Notes: generated by a model from the letters alone, not told the origin. Shown: positions 46,448 to 57,456, counted from the first letter of the stretch. The stretch: DNA of 64,000 nucleotides from Symbiodinium kawagutii (GCA_009767595.1 VSDK01007123.1:190748-254747); one strand, 5' to 3'. Made by a program: numbers and translations.

Positions 46448-49124
46448 TCAGCCTGGTTCCGCCGGCAACTGGCTTTGGATCTTGAGAAATTTCCCTGCCA
46501 CAGTGCGCCGCAGCGCTGCTTGGGTAGTACCCTGCAGAAGCAAAGGCCTTAGTTGCGAAAGTGGCCCCTTGAATAACCTTTGGAAAATTCAGCGTTCTCG
46601 TAGCTTGTGACGGTTAGCATGGTGAGGTTCTGAAGTGATACATGACATTGGAATGAAACACATCAAGTGGCTGTGGGTTAAAACCCTGTACCTCTGGTTC
46701 CCCTTTCATTAATCGTGGTTATCATCCCCCATTATTGTTGGTAAATATTGACTCATAGCCAAGTCATTGCATCGTCTGCTTTGAAAGTGGCAAACTGGCA
46801 CTGATGCTGACCTTTGGAAGAGGTCCTCAGGGTTCAGCGTCTCTTTCGGAGGCGCCATGGACACAGAGATTCCCATTGATCCATATTTTCCCATGGATTC
46901 CCATAGGTATCCCACAGATTCCGAGTGGAATCAAACAGAATCCGTGCATTTCCCAGAAAACATACCTCCAAAACCCAGTGTAGCTTGACTGCAAGTATGG
47001 GGGGGATGGGATCACATGTCAACATAAAGATATAGTAGCCCATTATCAGCTTGATGATACTCTCATGTGGGCGGGAAGGAAGAAAAGGAATTTTACACAA
47101 ACACATCCCAAACCCATGTTCCCGGCATACTTCGCTTCCAAATCGTTGAACTTGCATCAGTCCAACAACATGGGCTATGCACAATTGGTGCACAATGGGT
47201 TGCAAACTATTCCTAGGCAGTTGATTGGTGGTACCCCCCTGTTGTGGCAAATCATTGTTGTTGCTTGCTATAGTACCAGTATGCGCTACAAATGGTATTT
47301 GAATATTTGTTTGTGTACTATACTCTATAGTAATATCTCATAACATAAGACAGCTCAAATCCGTCAACACATACTACCACTCAACTATATCACATGTGTG
47401 GCACTGCTATGTTTGCTCCGACCCATCCCAATTTGGATGCGGGTCCCTACTGAGTAACTGATTCCTGACCTATGGAGATTACTTACTTTAGGTTATAACC
47501 CACCTGATAGGTTTACTTACTAAATAAGGTTATAACCCACGTACGTTAGGTTAGGGGTTACCTAACTTTGCAAATGGCCTATACGGGTTATGATCCACGT
47601 TTTAGGTTTCCTTAGTCTGGTGATCCAGTTCTCACCCCAACTGCACCTCCCTAAGCTCCACCCTGCAGCTTTACTTGGCCAGCCGACCAGTCTGAGAAGT
47701 TTCGCACCACCACCTGCAATGTGGCCGCAAAGTAGGGTATAAATATGTACTTTTGTATTATATCAATTATATATATATATATGAATATGTATTGTCCTTG
47801 TGTTGAAATATGTCATGATACATCAAGTAGCATGACTCTCTCTCATCTTCAACACCAGTGTGTTTTTGTTTTGAGTTCTTACTGCTCGAAACGAACAACT
47901 CCACAGCACTGCCACGATCAACACAGCTAGCCTCGTAGAATCGTCTGAGTGGCTTGGCGGAAGGAAGAGCCGCCTCCAGCGACGTGATGCAACCACTGCA
48001 CTGAAGAACGGCCGTTTCGGCCGTTTCGACTGAGGTCCAACTTGATCAGAGATGGCGGATTACCAGCATTCATGAGCCCTTTGTCATGAGCTCCGGAATA
48101 CCAAGGCCCAATGGATGAGCCATTTCGTCAAGAAAACCCCTATGTTGATGGTATCCATGGGTCTCAAAAAATTGTACCCTAGAGCTGGTTGCTTTCCCCC
48201 CTATGGTTCCTACAGCTGGTTGCTTGCTCCCTATGCTTCGCCACCAATCATCACCACCTGGGGATGGTTGGCACCAGCATTTTCGGACAGACCCAAGGCC
48301 CAAGATCTCCATGGTAGCTGTCCCGCCTTGCACAGCCACGCACCAGGGACGCCCCCGGCCAGCTCCAGGATCCACGAGCTCGTGGCTTTGGAATCCTCAG
48401 CTGGTGGTAACCCAACTGGTTCCAGGGGTTCATCCGGTTCATGGCGGTTCACGGCGGTTCATACTTACAACTACGGATATGTGTCAAAAATATGTGCATA
48501 CATGTGCTGCATATGCATTTACAATGGGATCATATGGGATCATACGTTTTTTAGATCGTATAAATTCGTTCATAAGCCATTCAGCAAGCTGTAGATTGTG
48601 ATGGTCGTGACACCCACAGACCAGTGACGTAGCAGTGGTACAGGACCCGCCAAGTCACAGCTCACAAGCTGAACCGAACTCGACCTTTAGGGTTGTGGTG
48701 CCTCTCTTAGTAGTCTGGTTGGTGGTTGAAGCATCCCTTTGAAACATATTAGTCAACCAACCATTTGAAAAAAAATACTACTGAAAATAAAAATGATTGA
48801 AACCACCAACCAGTTGATGATTGAGAATGGTTGGTTGACAATCTTAGTTGTGCTCATAGCTGAGCGATATGGTCAATCAAAATCGTAATTCTTCTACACA
48901 ATTAGACCAGTATTGTGTTGGTAGATGCTCGTTCTGCTGTCAAATAAGTGAATGCCTTATAATGCCTTACTCATTTACTCATAATATCTCAGAATGATCA
49001 TCTCTGCAGATTCTGCAGTCTGTTTGCTTCGAGACGACCTTTGTCCACCACGGCTCGACAGCAGTGCCCCACTGTGCCCCACACCACTCTCGCGTAGCAA
49101 GACTCGGAAGTTCGGGTGCCCCAC
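46448..49124 (-). CDS. five 3' exons of an unidentified protein
   Basis: Exons: 49124-49039, 48385-48258, 48029-47883, 47713-47662, 46577-46448. Phases chain without conflict (2, 1, 1, 2) and every exon length fits to the base; donors and acceptors are GT-AG, including TTCCTTTCAG/GTG and AGCA/GTAAGA. The 180 residues recovered include GHPNFRVLLRESGVGHSGAL, RPWCVAVQGGTATMEILGLG, RRFYEASCVDRGSAVELFVS, GGAKLLRLVGWPSKAA and the helical end LRRTVAGKFLKIQSQLPAEP then G and TGA. Alternating beta-like and loop segments would suit a beta-propeller, but I cannot assign a family. At least one 5' exon is missing, since the first listed exon opens at an acceptor. Alternative frames of the middle exons exist but do not keep phase to the last exon. 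Confidence 0.75.
46668..46762 (+). repeat. family B element near an intron 3' end
   Basis: GTGGCTGTGGGTTAAAACCC ... AATATTGACTCATAGCCAAG. It lies about 90 bp before the acceptor of the last exon (46577) of the gene above, in antisense orientation. Confidence 0.65.
47480..47600. repeat. GGTTATAACCCAC repeats
   Basis: TTAGGTTATAACCCAC, TAAGGTTATAACCCAC and GGGTTATGATCCAC recur about 40-60 bp apart inside the intron at 47661-46578. Confidence 0.6.
48717..48845. repeat. family C elements, two head-to-head units
   Basis: CTGGTTGGTGGTTGAAGC ... TAGTCAACCAACCATTTG, then GAAACCACCAACCAGTTG ... GGTTGGTTGACAATC. Confidence 0.6.
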
Positions 49125-49489
49125 CTGAAAGGAACTAAAATGAAGTAAGCACAACCAGCGGTCAGCGGTCGTGCGCTGCAACAAGTCTGAGAATTGGGAA
49201 CATCCATCCATGGTTACCATTGGTTAGTTTCAATAGATGGTGATTTACTAATGATGGTTACGAATAGATGGCTACTAATGGTTAGTATCATGCTGATAGA
49301 TTGAAGTCTGAGAAATTCCACACAGAGTCGTACATTCAATCAGGAATGAAGTCTGGGGATCTGACCCAGAGGTTTGGCAGAAAAGTTTGCCCAGAAAGTC
49401 TGAATGTAGAATACCGGAAGCTGATGCTTGAATACTTGCAACAACGGCTTCTTTAATTGGGATTAAAACACAAGAAATCACCTGCAGTC

Positions 49490-50744
49490 ACCTGGGAGGG
49501 GCCATGACAGGCATGGCCCTACCTTTCCACTACGATGAGCGGGCGGTGGCAGTCTATTGCAGGCTTAGCACTGGTCTTGGAGGCTCTTGGATTTAACTGT
49601 CCAAAAGTCGTCACTTTTCGCTAGCGCAGGTAGCGCAGCTTGCTGTGAGGCCATAAAAATCTACCAAGTTGATTACTGAAACCATTGGCAAGCATGACGA
49701 ACAATTGTATCAAGCATTAATCAGCAGTGGCATCGATTTCCATCCGATCATTCACAACTCTTATCAACCATCATGATTATCAATATCACAATGGCCATGA
49801 TTGACTATCAGTATCCACTACTAACCACCATTTGTATTCTTGACTGCCCATTCTCAACCATCGCTGGCCATCACCAGTCATTGTTAGCTAAGCCATTTTG
49901 AAACATTACGACCCACTGTTCACCACTACTAGCCACCGCTCACCACTATCAACCACTCTTCACCACAATCATCCAACATAAAACCACTATAACCACCATA
50001 AACCATAGTTAATGACACAGTATCAACCACCATTTACCGCCATTAATTCACCACCATGAACCACCAAGTCAAGGCTATACCATGAATCCCCATCGTGCTT
50101 GGTCAACTCGCTGATGCAGCGTCGTTCGGAAGAACTGAGGTCGCCAGCAGCTGTAAACTCCAACCCCGGAGGCTGGGCTCTGCCTCACAGTGCTGGTGGG
50201 TCGTTGAAGGTAGAGATCAAAGTCTATGTAAACCATCTGGGTTTAAGGGTTAAACAATATGGTTAAACAATATGCTTAATTATGGCTAAACAATATGCTT
50301 AACCAATATGGTAATGGGGTTAAAACCATCTGGGTTTTGAATTACTGATTCATACGGGTGAAGCAATGTGATGAATCATTGAATTCGAAATTTTGGTTAA
50401 ACAGTGATGCATCATTTATGAGATTTTCTGAGCTAATCAACCAATCAATCATCCATATAATCCCCAATATTGGGAACATAGAACATGTTTAAAACCACCA
50501 TCCAAATAATATTGGTATATTCCTTCGCTCAACTTTTGACCATCAGATATTGATGAAACACTTATTATCGCTAATCACGTGTCAGGGTTGTCCACAAGTG
50601 GCAGTGGAAGAATAATAGCAGGGAAACCAACACGGGCCTTGTGTGCTCGCTTGTGGATACCTTCATGTTCACCATCATTAATCGTCGTTGAGCATCAAGA
50701 AAAAACAACATGACCAATCATCACCAAACAATATAAACCATTAG
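49490..50744. other. mostly gene-free; one exon-like island at 50105-50225
   Basis: The island reads on plus as EELRSPAAVNSNPGGWALPH with a TTGAAG/GTAGAG donor, and on minus as HCEAEPSLRGWSLQLLATSV with a stop after an acceptor CCCACCAG. Left of it the sequence is AACCACCATTAACC-type; right of it, TGGTTAAACAATATGG-type. A plus frame near 49503 (MTGMALPFHYDERAVAVYCR) is not supported by splice sites. Confidence 0.35.
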
Positions 50745-52170
50745 CTACCATTGCAAACCATTGCAAACATTTTTTCTAAAAACATCATTGACCAGTTCAG
50801 CCTGTTCGCCCTGCACGTCTGACCTCAAGCCGAGACACGCATCGAATTTGATACACTGGAGGAGTTTCACCTGGGAAATGAGTGACTGGGATGTAATGGT
50901 TCATATCTGGTTATGGGATGTTATGGGTCATAACCAATGGTTGATGACTATAACGGTTCATTAGATGGCTACCAGTTGATACTACGGAATTACAACTGGC
51001 AAGAATGGGGTTTGTCTAAGCCCGCAAATATGTGGCTTTGGATCAACAGTAACCAACCAAAACTCTATCGAGTAGCATTGCCACAAACAATTTCCCATCA
51101 GGACCATTTGGGGTACTTTCCAGCAAAAATCCTCAGATTTTGCTTTGGGAAGCCATCAAATATCTCTCGAGACCGTCCATACCAAAATGTCGAAGAGAAG
51201 CTGTGATACTTCCCATTTAACCAACTGCTTAGCTATTGAGGTTAAGCAAGCCAAATAAATTTAAATGAAATCAACACAAGCACCATACTAGAACAATCAT
51301 CCCATGGTGGTTTCTCAAAATAGGGGACCCCTAAAATTGCTGGTTTATAAATATAAATGGTTAAACATGGATGATACCAGGGGGTACCCCTAGTTTTAAA
51401 AACACCCACATGTACATCAACCAGTATCAACTCATCGTCTTTCACAATGCAGCAAAGTGGATAGCCAGGGCCTGCTGTGTACTCTTCTTCTTCTGGCTCG
51501 ATCAGCCACCTGATATTGGCTGCGACAGGAGAAGGGCAGGAGAGTTCGGGCAATGATGTCATTCAATGTAGCGAAGTGAATTATAGGCTATAGTTTGAAT
51601 GATATTCAGGACCAATTAATATTCAAGATATGAAATTGATTTCGGTGTACTAGACGTAAATAATATTCAATATTGAGGCTAGCTGGAATTCTACCAATCC
51701 GTTGGCTGGTTGTTTGGTTGCTGTATGTACAAAAGAATCTGATGTTGTTGGGGTATGCTAATTCAACACACAAAGTATGAGTTCGTTGGAAAATGATGTA
51801 CAAGAGATGCAACATCTTGACGTTTGCATCAAGTGACACTGGTTTCACAGATGTCACCACAGGTCATCCGGTCGCCGGGATCCACACTCTGCAGGTGAAG
51901 AGCCTGCAACTGAACAGACTCTCCAAGCCATAAAGTTGGGCTGATCGACCAATAGATAGGACTGAGCAATGTCTCTGCTTTCGTCACTTAGGAGGCCTGA
52001 ACAGTGGGTCATTCTGAGGGATTGTCGGACTCAGACTTCGCAGCAATGTCTATGTTTAATCCGGCTGTACTGCCAGTGGGGATTCCCATTAACATCGATG
52101 ATCCCGCACAAAGATAGCAGCTACTCACCATGGCCCTATACGAACCGACCCAGTCCTTGACATCACTGCT
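50745..52170 (-). CDS. four 3' exons of an acidic unidentified protein
   Basis: Exons: 52170-52129 (14 codons, SSDVKDWVGSYRAM, after a very strong acceptor and before ATG/GTGAGT), 51888-51858 (SVDPGDRMTC), 51519-51410 (NIRWLIEPEEEEYTAGPGYP ... CIVKDDELILVDVH), 50870-50745 (VKLLQCIKFDACLGLRSDVQ ... ELVNDVFRKNVCNGLQW, TAG). Phases 0, 1 and 0 chain exactly and all lengths fit. Splice sites are strong (for example TCTCCTGTCGCAG and ACTCATTTCCCAG). The intron from 51409 to 50871 starts inside, and flush with, a family A element. The protein is soluble and acidic; I do not recognise the fold. Exons upstream of 52170 are missing; the frame at 52331-52600 is a candidate. Confidence 0.7.
51305..51408. 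repeat. family A element flush with a splice donor
   Basis: TGGTTTCTCAAAATAGGGGA at one end; GGGGGTACCCCTAGTTTTAA then AAACACCCA at the other. Read on the minus strand the element begins TGGGTGTTTTTAAAAC, and the intron begins GTGGGTGTTTTTAAAA one base earlier. Confidence 0.8.
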
Positions 52171-52330
52171 CTGGTATTCCCCAAGGAAAAAGTCAAGAAA
52201 AAATCGGATGTAGCTGATATAGAGAAGGTGTCTCAAGCAGGAGACACCGATCATTACGGTGGGAAGTCATCATGCCGCAGTGACAAAACACAATGCAATA
52301 GCCAAGTGGCAGGGCTTTCACCAGCTCATC

Positions 52331-52600
52331 TCAGGGTTTCGAGAGAGTTGACTCTAAGTCAATCATCTCTTGAATGCATTGAACCAACACAGCGTGCGCT
52401 GCGCCTGTCTTCTCTTGCACGATGACGTTGCAAAAGTGGCGCTCGTTTTGAGCATCACTTTGGATATCATCTTCAACCTCAGTTCCAGGCAACAAGAACC
52501 GCGTGTGCCTAGTTGATCCGCTGAAACTACTTGGGGGGCCTCTGTCATGGCTGTCAACTTCTAAGTTTTGGCCACATCGGTTCGGCTCCAGGGTCTCCAT
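52331..52600 (-). CDS. unidentified open frame, 89 codons
   Basis: ATG to TGA: METLEPNRCGQNLEVDSHDR ... GTEVEDDIQSDAQNERHFCN ... EKTGAAHAVLVQCIQEMIDL. Clearly protein-like. It may be an exon of the gene whose later exons lie at 52170-50745, for example through a donor at ACTGAG/GTTGAA (phase 0, matching the next exon). Family unknown. Confidence 0.45.
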   Translation of the reverse strand: METLEPNRCGQNLEVDSHDRGPPSSFSGSTRHTRFLLPGTEVEDDIQSDAQNERHFCNVIVQEKTGAAHAVLVQCIQEMIDLESTLSKP

Positions 52601-52659
52601 TTTAGGTCACTGACTTGGCATTCTGCATTTTCTTCCATACCCTCAACTTGAAAGTGCAA

Positions 52660-52960
52660 GATCAACAATATGCAACGTCCAGGTTTTCTCGAACCAGGAC
52701 AGCCACAAGAAACAAACCAGAAACCTGATGACCATCATCATCTCCACCACCCAGACCCAGCCATACCCAGCCATCTGCCATCCCACGATCCCCTGGTCCG
52801 TGCCCACAGCTTGGCCGCCCCGACGTCCAAATACCATCCGCTCGCTTGGCCGAAGCGCGCGGACACCACGCGCAGGCGAAATCTCGGGGCGCAACATGGG
52901 ATGTGTTGGCCACAGGGATCTGTGCAAAGGCTATGGACTTGTATCTTGTATCCTGTTCTG
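52660..52960. other. exon-like stretch, frame undecided
   Basis: Several frames are open on both strands. Two minus frames carry a hydrophobic run (EMMMVIRFLVCFLWLSWF, or SGLFLVAVLV). The G+C-rich centre (52790-52890) looks coding, but no splice pair decides the frame. Confidence 0.3.
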
Positions 52961-52966
52961 ATGTGT

Positions 52967-53060
52967 AAATATATATATATATATATATCAATAACATAAA
53001 CATATATATATATATGTATAAACAGATATCAATAACATAAACATATATATATATATGTAC
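52967..53060. repeat. (TA)n tract with a direct duplication
   Basis: TATCAATAACATAAACATAT followed by TATATATATATGTA occurs twice, starting near 52987 and 53028. Confidence 0.8.
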
Positions 53061-53317
53061 ATCTTATCATGTAGACTATGCTAAATTATGGTCAACAAAA
53101 ATAATGTTGTAATATATATGTTGTAATTACACATAATGATCAGGAAAATTAGTAGAATATTGGTACTATGATTGTTCTTTTCGAGAGCCAGCAACCTGGG
53201 ATCGGACCCACTGGCCCCAGCCCCAGGCCTTACTGTAGTTATGCTTCCAGTTCCATCCTGGCATTTTTCATACCTTGCTACCGGTGAAAAACACTGGTCA
53301 TACGCAGTGATTCTGGA

Positions 53318-53394
53318 TTTTAGGGTTTTAGGGTTTAGGCTTAGGGCTTTCGGGTGTGGGGTTTTAGGGTTTATGGTTTAGGGTTTAAGGTTTC
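53318..53394 (+). repeat. telomere-like TTTAGGG array, left copy
   Basis: TTTTAGGGTTTTAGGGTTTA, then diverged units (GGCTTAGGGCTTTCGGG) and GGTTTATGGTTTAGGGTTTA. About ten units of TTTAGGG/TTTTAGGG type. Confidence 0.85.
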
Positions 53395-53499
53395 TTGCCT
53401 CTCAACGTTTCAAAACAACGGGCCTACGCAGGATTTGAAACATTTGAGGGGAGTAACTTCTTGGCAGGTCTTGTGACTCCGGGCAAAGCCCAGGCATTT

Positions 53500-53715
53500 G
53501 CCGTATATATATATATATATATATATATTTTTTTCAAAAAACAATACATATATATATATATATAGAAATATATTTTAAACATATACACATGTATACATGT
53601 ATTAAAAAATGAGTAAATAAACATATTTGTTCAGATGTAATACAAAAAACAAATTATCTATATAATATATATATATATATTTATTTATCTATTTATTTAT
53701 TTATTTATTTGTTAT
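53500..53715. repeat. (TA)n and (ATTT)n microsatellites
   Basis: TA runs at about 53504-53527, 53548-53563 and 53664-53680, then ATTTATTTATTT at 53683-53712. Confidence 0.85.
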
Positions 53716-53770
53716 GTATACAGTACATTGAATTCATTCAGAAACAAATGCAACTTATTCCTTTTTCTAC

Positions 53771-53883
53771 CTTTTCCATGCTTTGGTATCGACTTTGGGC
53801 AAGAAAGTCACGACTTTGAGGTCCCGGCTGACCATCTGCACTTCCACGTTCTACGCACCAATCGAAACCGGAAATGCAGGAAG
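53771..53883 (-). CDS. internal exon, unknown protein
   Basis: Minus-strand exon of 37 codons, entered in phase 1 after CTCACCAACCAG and left in phase 0 at GAAAAG/GTAGAA. The product contains SCISGFDWCVERGSADGQPG and RDFLAQSRYQSMEK. A competing plus frame has a GTTG/GTGAGC donor (ADHLHFHVLRTNRNRKCRK). Confidence 0.45.
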
Positions 53884-54127
53884 CTGGTTGGTGAGCACTC
53901 ACCAACGTCCTTAGTCGGGTTATATGATGAAATCTGCAGTCATGGGTCTGAAATAAGTCTTCCCAGTAAACTGCTTTTCGCAGGCTGAGAAGAAACAACT
54001 TGGCCTGGTGAATGACTGTATGCCAAATGAACTATGAAACAGTGATGTGTTATTTGGCTGACCGCTTCAGGAATTGTAGTCAATCAATCATGATGGCTAT
54101 AACGGTTCATCAATGGTAGCTAACTAA

Positions 54128-54764
54128 CTAATCATTAAACATCATGGTCAATGACCCATTCATCAATAACATTGATGAACCAATATAGCCGTTCATGGCA
54201 ACTGGCCCACGGTTTTGGTGCTGCATTTTTCCAGGGCCTGGCATGTCGAAGGTACACCACTCATGGACAAAACCATCTCTTATGTGTTCCTGCAAATATT
54301 TATATGGTTGATGCGGTATCAGTATATCCATACATGACGGCAACCCTCCCACCATCTACAATTAGTGCAGTCCGAGAAGGACAATCACGTCATTTTGACT
54401 GGTACCCACTCAAATGGCTTAAATAAGTGTAGATTTCTTTTGGTTTTTATTCCCCAATTACAACCCGTTGGCACCACCACTGTTAGTCAGTTTCAAACAG
54501 CAACAAACAACAGACCATCAAACGATGAAACAGTTGAACCATCATGAAATTTCGTACATAGGAACTGTGGTTTCATCAGCAAACACCCCGCGTTGGGGGA
54601 ACAACACCGTGGTAACGGACCACCCGGAACCCTCCCAGCCATTCCCTCTGGAAGCCACTGACGTCGTCCGACTTCGTTGGTCCGTCTTTACGGCACGTTG
54701 CCTCGCAAAGCGCAGCGGTGGGTTCAGCTGTCAGCAATGGATTGCCCACCTCACTGTCAGCCAT
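54128..54764 (-). CDS. two-exon gene, 100-aa unidentified protein
   Basis: Exons 54764-54624 (47 codons) and 54289-54128 (53 codons plus TAG), joined in phase 0. Donor TTCCGG/GTGGTC; acceptor TATAAATATTTGCAG. Starts MADSEVGNPLLTAEPTAALC, then KSDDVSGFQREWLGGFR, then EHIRDGFVHEWCTFDMPGPG, and ends NGSLTMMFND. The start is the only ATG near the beginning of the open frame; the frame continues upstream, so a 5' exon is possible. No known domain. The gene sits wholly inside the 53287-55305 inverted-repeat segment. Confidence 0.6.
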
Positions 54765-54917
54765 GGATAGTTCTCCCAAAAACTGGTTCACTTTTAGGAA
54801 TTGGTATGTTACCTTTAACCATTTGAGCATCGGTTTTGCGATTTGTCAATAGTTAGAACTCCTATAAAACCTGCAGTCAATAGTTTGAAACACTTCCCGC
54901 GGTTTCAGACTGCAAAT

Positions 54918-55139
54918 CTATGGTAGTAGCAGTGAAACTGAGCTGCTGGGCGCATCCAGGTACCAACCGATTTGATCGGTTCCCGACCTGGCTGTGGCTT
55001 CGAGCGCTGGTTGCCAGGAACAGTTCGTCGCAGTGGAAGCTGATGACGACTGGTGGGTCAAAAGCTGATGAAACATGTTCGCCCGAGCCTTAGGGTTTGC
55101 CCCGCATGGGTCTGAGAACATTTCCCAACGCTCAAATTC
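54918..55139 (-). CDS. C-terminal exon candidate, 73 codons
   Basis: After the acceptor GTCCTGTGCAG: EFERWEMFSDPCGANPKARA, then a Ser/Thr/Ala-rich stretch (HQSSSASTATNCSW) and GTDQIGWYLDAPSSSVSLL before TAG. Phase 0 entry. It lies inside the same inverted-repeat segment, upstream of the 54.7-kb gene. Confidence 0.45.
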   Translation of the reverse strand, partial: EFERWEMFSDPCGANPKARANMFHQLLTHQSSSASTATNCSWQPALEATARSGTDQIGWYLDAPSSSVSLLLP

Positions 55140-55177
55140 CTGCACAGGACCATTGTTTTTTGACTTCTGAGTTATCA

Positions 55178-55277
55178 AACCCTAAACCTCAAACCCTAAA
55201 ACCCTAAAACCAAAACCCTAAAACCCTAAAACCAAAACCCTAAAAACCTAAAACCAAAACCCTAAAACCCTAAACCA
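55178..55277 (-). repeat. telomere-like CCCTAAA array, right copy
   Basis: ATCAAACCCTAAACCTCAAA then CCCTAAAACCCTAAAACCAA, repeated: about twelve CCCTAAA(A) units, some with an inserted CCAAAA. Confidence 0.9.
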
Positions 55278-55305
55278 TGAATCACTGCGTATAGCCAGTG
55301 TTTTC

Positions 55306-56374
55306 GCATCTTGTCCAAGCCATCTCGACCTTGTACAACATGCTCCATTGCAGTGGCGCTTTATGTGGTGGGGCGAACGTTAAGGCTGGAGGGAACATGT
55401 TCAACAAGTAGTTGAATAGTAGTTTAATAGAAACTATTTGTGCTTAGAAACTGGTGGGTCAGAAACTACTATCAACAAGAGCTTCACAAGAGTTTGATAG
55501 GCAACTGTTGGTTGCCAATATTCATACGAGTGGATGTTGATGGCTCATACTGGATCATTGATATTCAATTAGCGGCTGCTTGTTGATATGATGGATGAAT
55601 GACCGGGGACAGCAATCAATATCCAATTCAGAAGAATTATTAGCATCAAGTATCAACTCCGGATGTGCAACAAATTTGGAACCAGAAGTGTTGGTTGTTT
55701 GATGTGGCTTCTCACCCGGCAAAGCTGAATATTCAATAGCCAATGTGGGGTGTCCTCAACTTCCGGGCATAACAATTATGTTTCTTACTTTTTACAGCTG
55801 TTTGCTCCACTTGTGCGACTGAGAGCAAGGAGTTTACTAGAAAAAAACATATAGTAATAATACCAATGTGATACTTGCAAAAATAATGTGCATATTCATG
55901 CAAGTAATAACAATTACTAAACTACAACTAAATATACACACACTACGAGTATCTATCTAAAACTGATGAGATACAATTTGTATAGCTGAACCTGCCCTTG
56001 CAGGACTATGTTGAAGCATTTTTGTGCACATGTTCCTGGCCTGTATGCACAGTTAGTTGGGCACAGTAAGAAAAATAGTGCAATCAAAGGAATCAAGTTC
56101 CAGCAGTGCAAGGAAAATTGTTTGGCAAGTCTGGCAAGAAGTAATCTGCCAAGTACCTGTTTTAACCAGTAACAACTCAATCAATGACCCCACCCAAACC
56201 AAAGCAACCAACCACACAATCATCAGAATCGCCATTGCATATGGCCGGGCCACGTCACATGGCGCAGACGGACAATTGGTTCCAAGTCGGCCTGTCCAGC
56301 GGGAGACAAAGCGACAGTGCACCCAACGATTTCACACAGAGGTCCCTGGTTCCACTGTTGCTGTCAGCAACGAG
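55306..56374. other. no complete gene; open frames at 55555-55743 and 56053-56262
   Basis: Minus-strand frames MAIEYSALPGEKPHQTTNTS... (55555-55743) and MAILMIVWLVALVWVGSLIE... (56053-56262, two hydrophobic runs) look protein-like but have no verified splice links. They may be exons of the surrounding minus-strand genes. Confidence 0.3.
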
Positions 56375-56514
56375 CTAATCATGGAATAGTTGGCAGCCAA
56401 CAATAGTACGTTCACGAAGCGGGCATCGCCAAGGCCAAACACAAATGGGGATTGGCATCATTGGAATCGCAGCTAACGGGCATTGCATCCCAATGGAGAG
56501 TAGTTGACCAATGC
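56375..56514 (-). CDS. C-terminal exon candidate
   Basis: Strong acceptor CACATTCCATTACAG, then 45 codons plus TAG in phase 1 entry: IGQLLSIGMQCPLAAIPMMP ... CVWPWRCPLRERTIVGCQLF. A second frame from the same acceptor (HWSTTLHWDAMPVSCDSNDA, TGA) is equally open, and a third carries FGLGDARFVNVLLLAANYS, so the true frame is uncertain. Confidence 0.35.
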
Positions 56515-56919
56515 CTGTAATGGAATGTGTGGAGAGCCACTAACATGTAGATTAACATCTCAGCGGTCCGGTTTTCCACTACATTTTGTGATGCTACGAT
56601 TGCTAAGGCAGCAAGTAGTGGCCAAGTTGACCACAAACGGTTGGGCCAGTTGGGCGTTTCATGGAATCCACTTTGAGACTCTTCAACAATGTCGCTTTCT
56701 GATCATGAAACAATGAATTTCAAAAGTAAAAGAATGCTCATACCTTAGTTTGGTCCAAGCTCTTGTGCATCTCCAGCTAAGCTTTCCCTCAGCTCATATA
56801 CGACTCCGGGCACACCAAAAAAATCCAGCTGTTCACTTCTAAATGAATGACTAGTTGCGAGTCCAACTGTGAGGATGTCAATCCATAATCAGTGTTAATG
56901 AGAATATGACTGGCTGGTT

Positions 56920-56965
56920 GGTGGTCTCAATCCCTGTTCATACTAGTCAACCAACCATTTGTTAA
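56920..56965. repeat. family C element
   Basis: CTGGTTGGTGGTCTCAATCC ... TACTAGTCAACCAACCATTT. Confidence 0.6.
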
Positions 56966-57062
56966 TTATTAGGGAAATGAAACATGTCTTAAAGGACCAG
57001 CCAGCTAGTATATTAGGATGTCTATTTTGTCTAAGAAAGGATGACTAGTCGCCTGTCCAAGT

Positions 57063-57124
57063 ACATTCGGGATTGACCCAGCTCACCATATCCGATGCTC
57101 AGCGGCTGGAGTTGGGTGAACATC
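57063..57124 (+). other. family B-type right end joined to a possible short exon
   Basis: GATTGACCCAG is followed by CTCACCATATCCGATGCTCA and then GTTGGGTGAACATCC, the complement of the family E core. If spliced on plus, the piece between would encode LTISDAQRLEL. Confidence 0.25.
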
Positions 57125-57456
57125 CTAGGTATGGGAGCCTTGGTATATCGACCGAGCGCGCCTCATATCATTGGTCCTGATTGTATTTCTATTATCAATT
57201 GTTTTAAACTTGATTAATGCACGCCCATAATCCTGATTACTCCATATGATAATTCATATGATCAATCCTGATCATAAGTGACCATTATTAACCACTATCA
57301 AGGAGTATCAACCCTATCAACCGCTAGAAACGAACAAGAACCAATGGAGGATGAGTTGGAGAATGGTAAGACCAAGTTGATCATATCAACATTGCGAAAA
57401 CTGGCTAACGGTTGGACAAGAAATGATAGCTAATCAGTCGTTCATCGCCTAGCAAA

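Larger units (their letters stand above)
53287..55305. mobile_element. 2-kb segment bounded by inverted repeats with telomere-like arrays
   Basis: Outer arms: AAAAACACTGGTCATACGCA then GTGATTC at 53287-53313, and its reverse complement (GAATCACTGCGTATAGCCAG then TGTTTT) at 55279-55305, about 26 bases with few mismatches. Immediately inside each arm is a TTTAGGG-type array pointing inward. Between them lie minus-strand exons (53883-53771, 54764-54128, 55139-54918). It may be a terminal-inverted-repeat element that captured or carries genes, or two inserted telomere-like units. No transposase seen. Confidence 0.5.

Noticed and set aside
48115..48594. 159-codon plus-strand open frame
   Set aside because: Antisense to an exon of the phase-checked five-exon gene; A+T-rich tail beyond it is not coding-like.
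52331..52600. Possible retroelement integrase fragment (HFCNVIVQEKTGAAHAVLV)
   Set aside because: Similarity to an integrase core was vague; no catalytic D, D, E pattern or zinc knuckle found around it.
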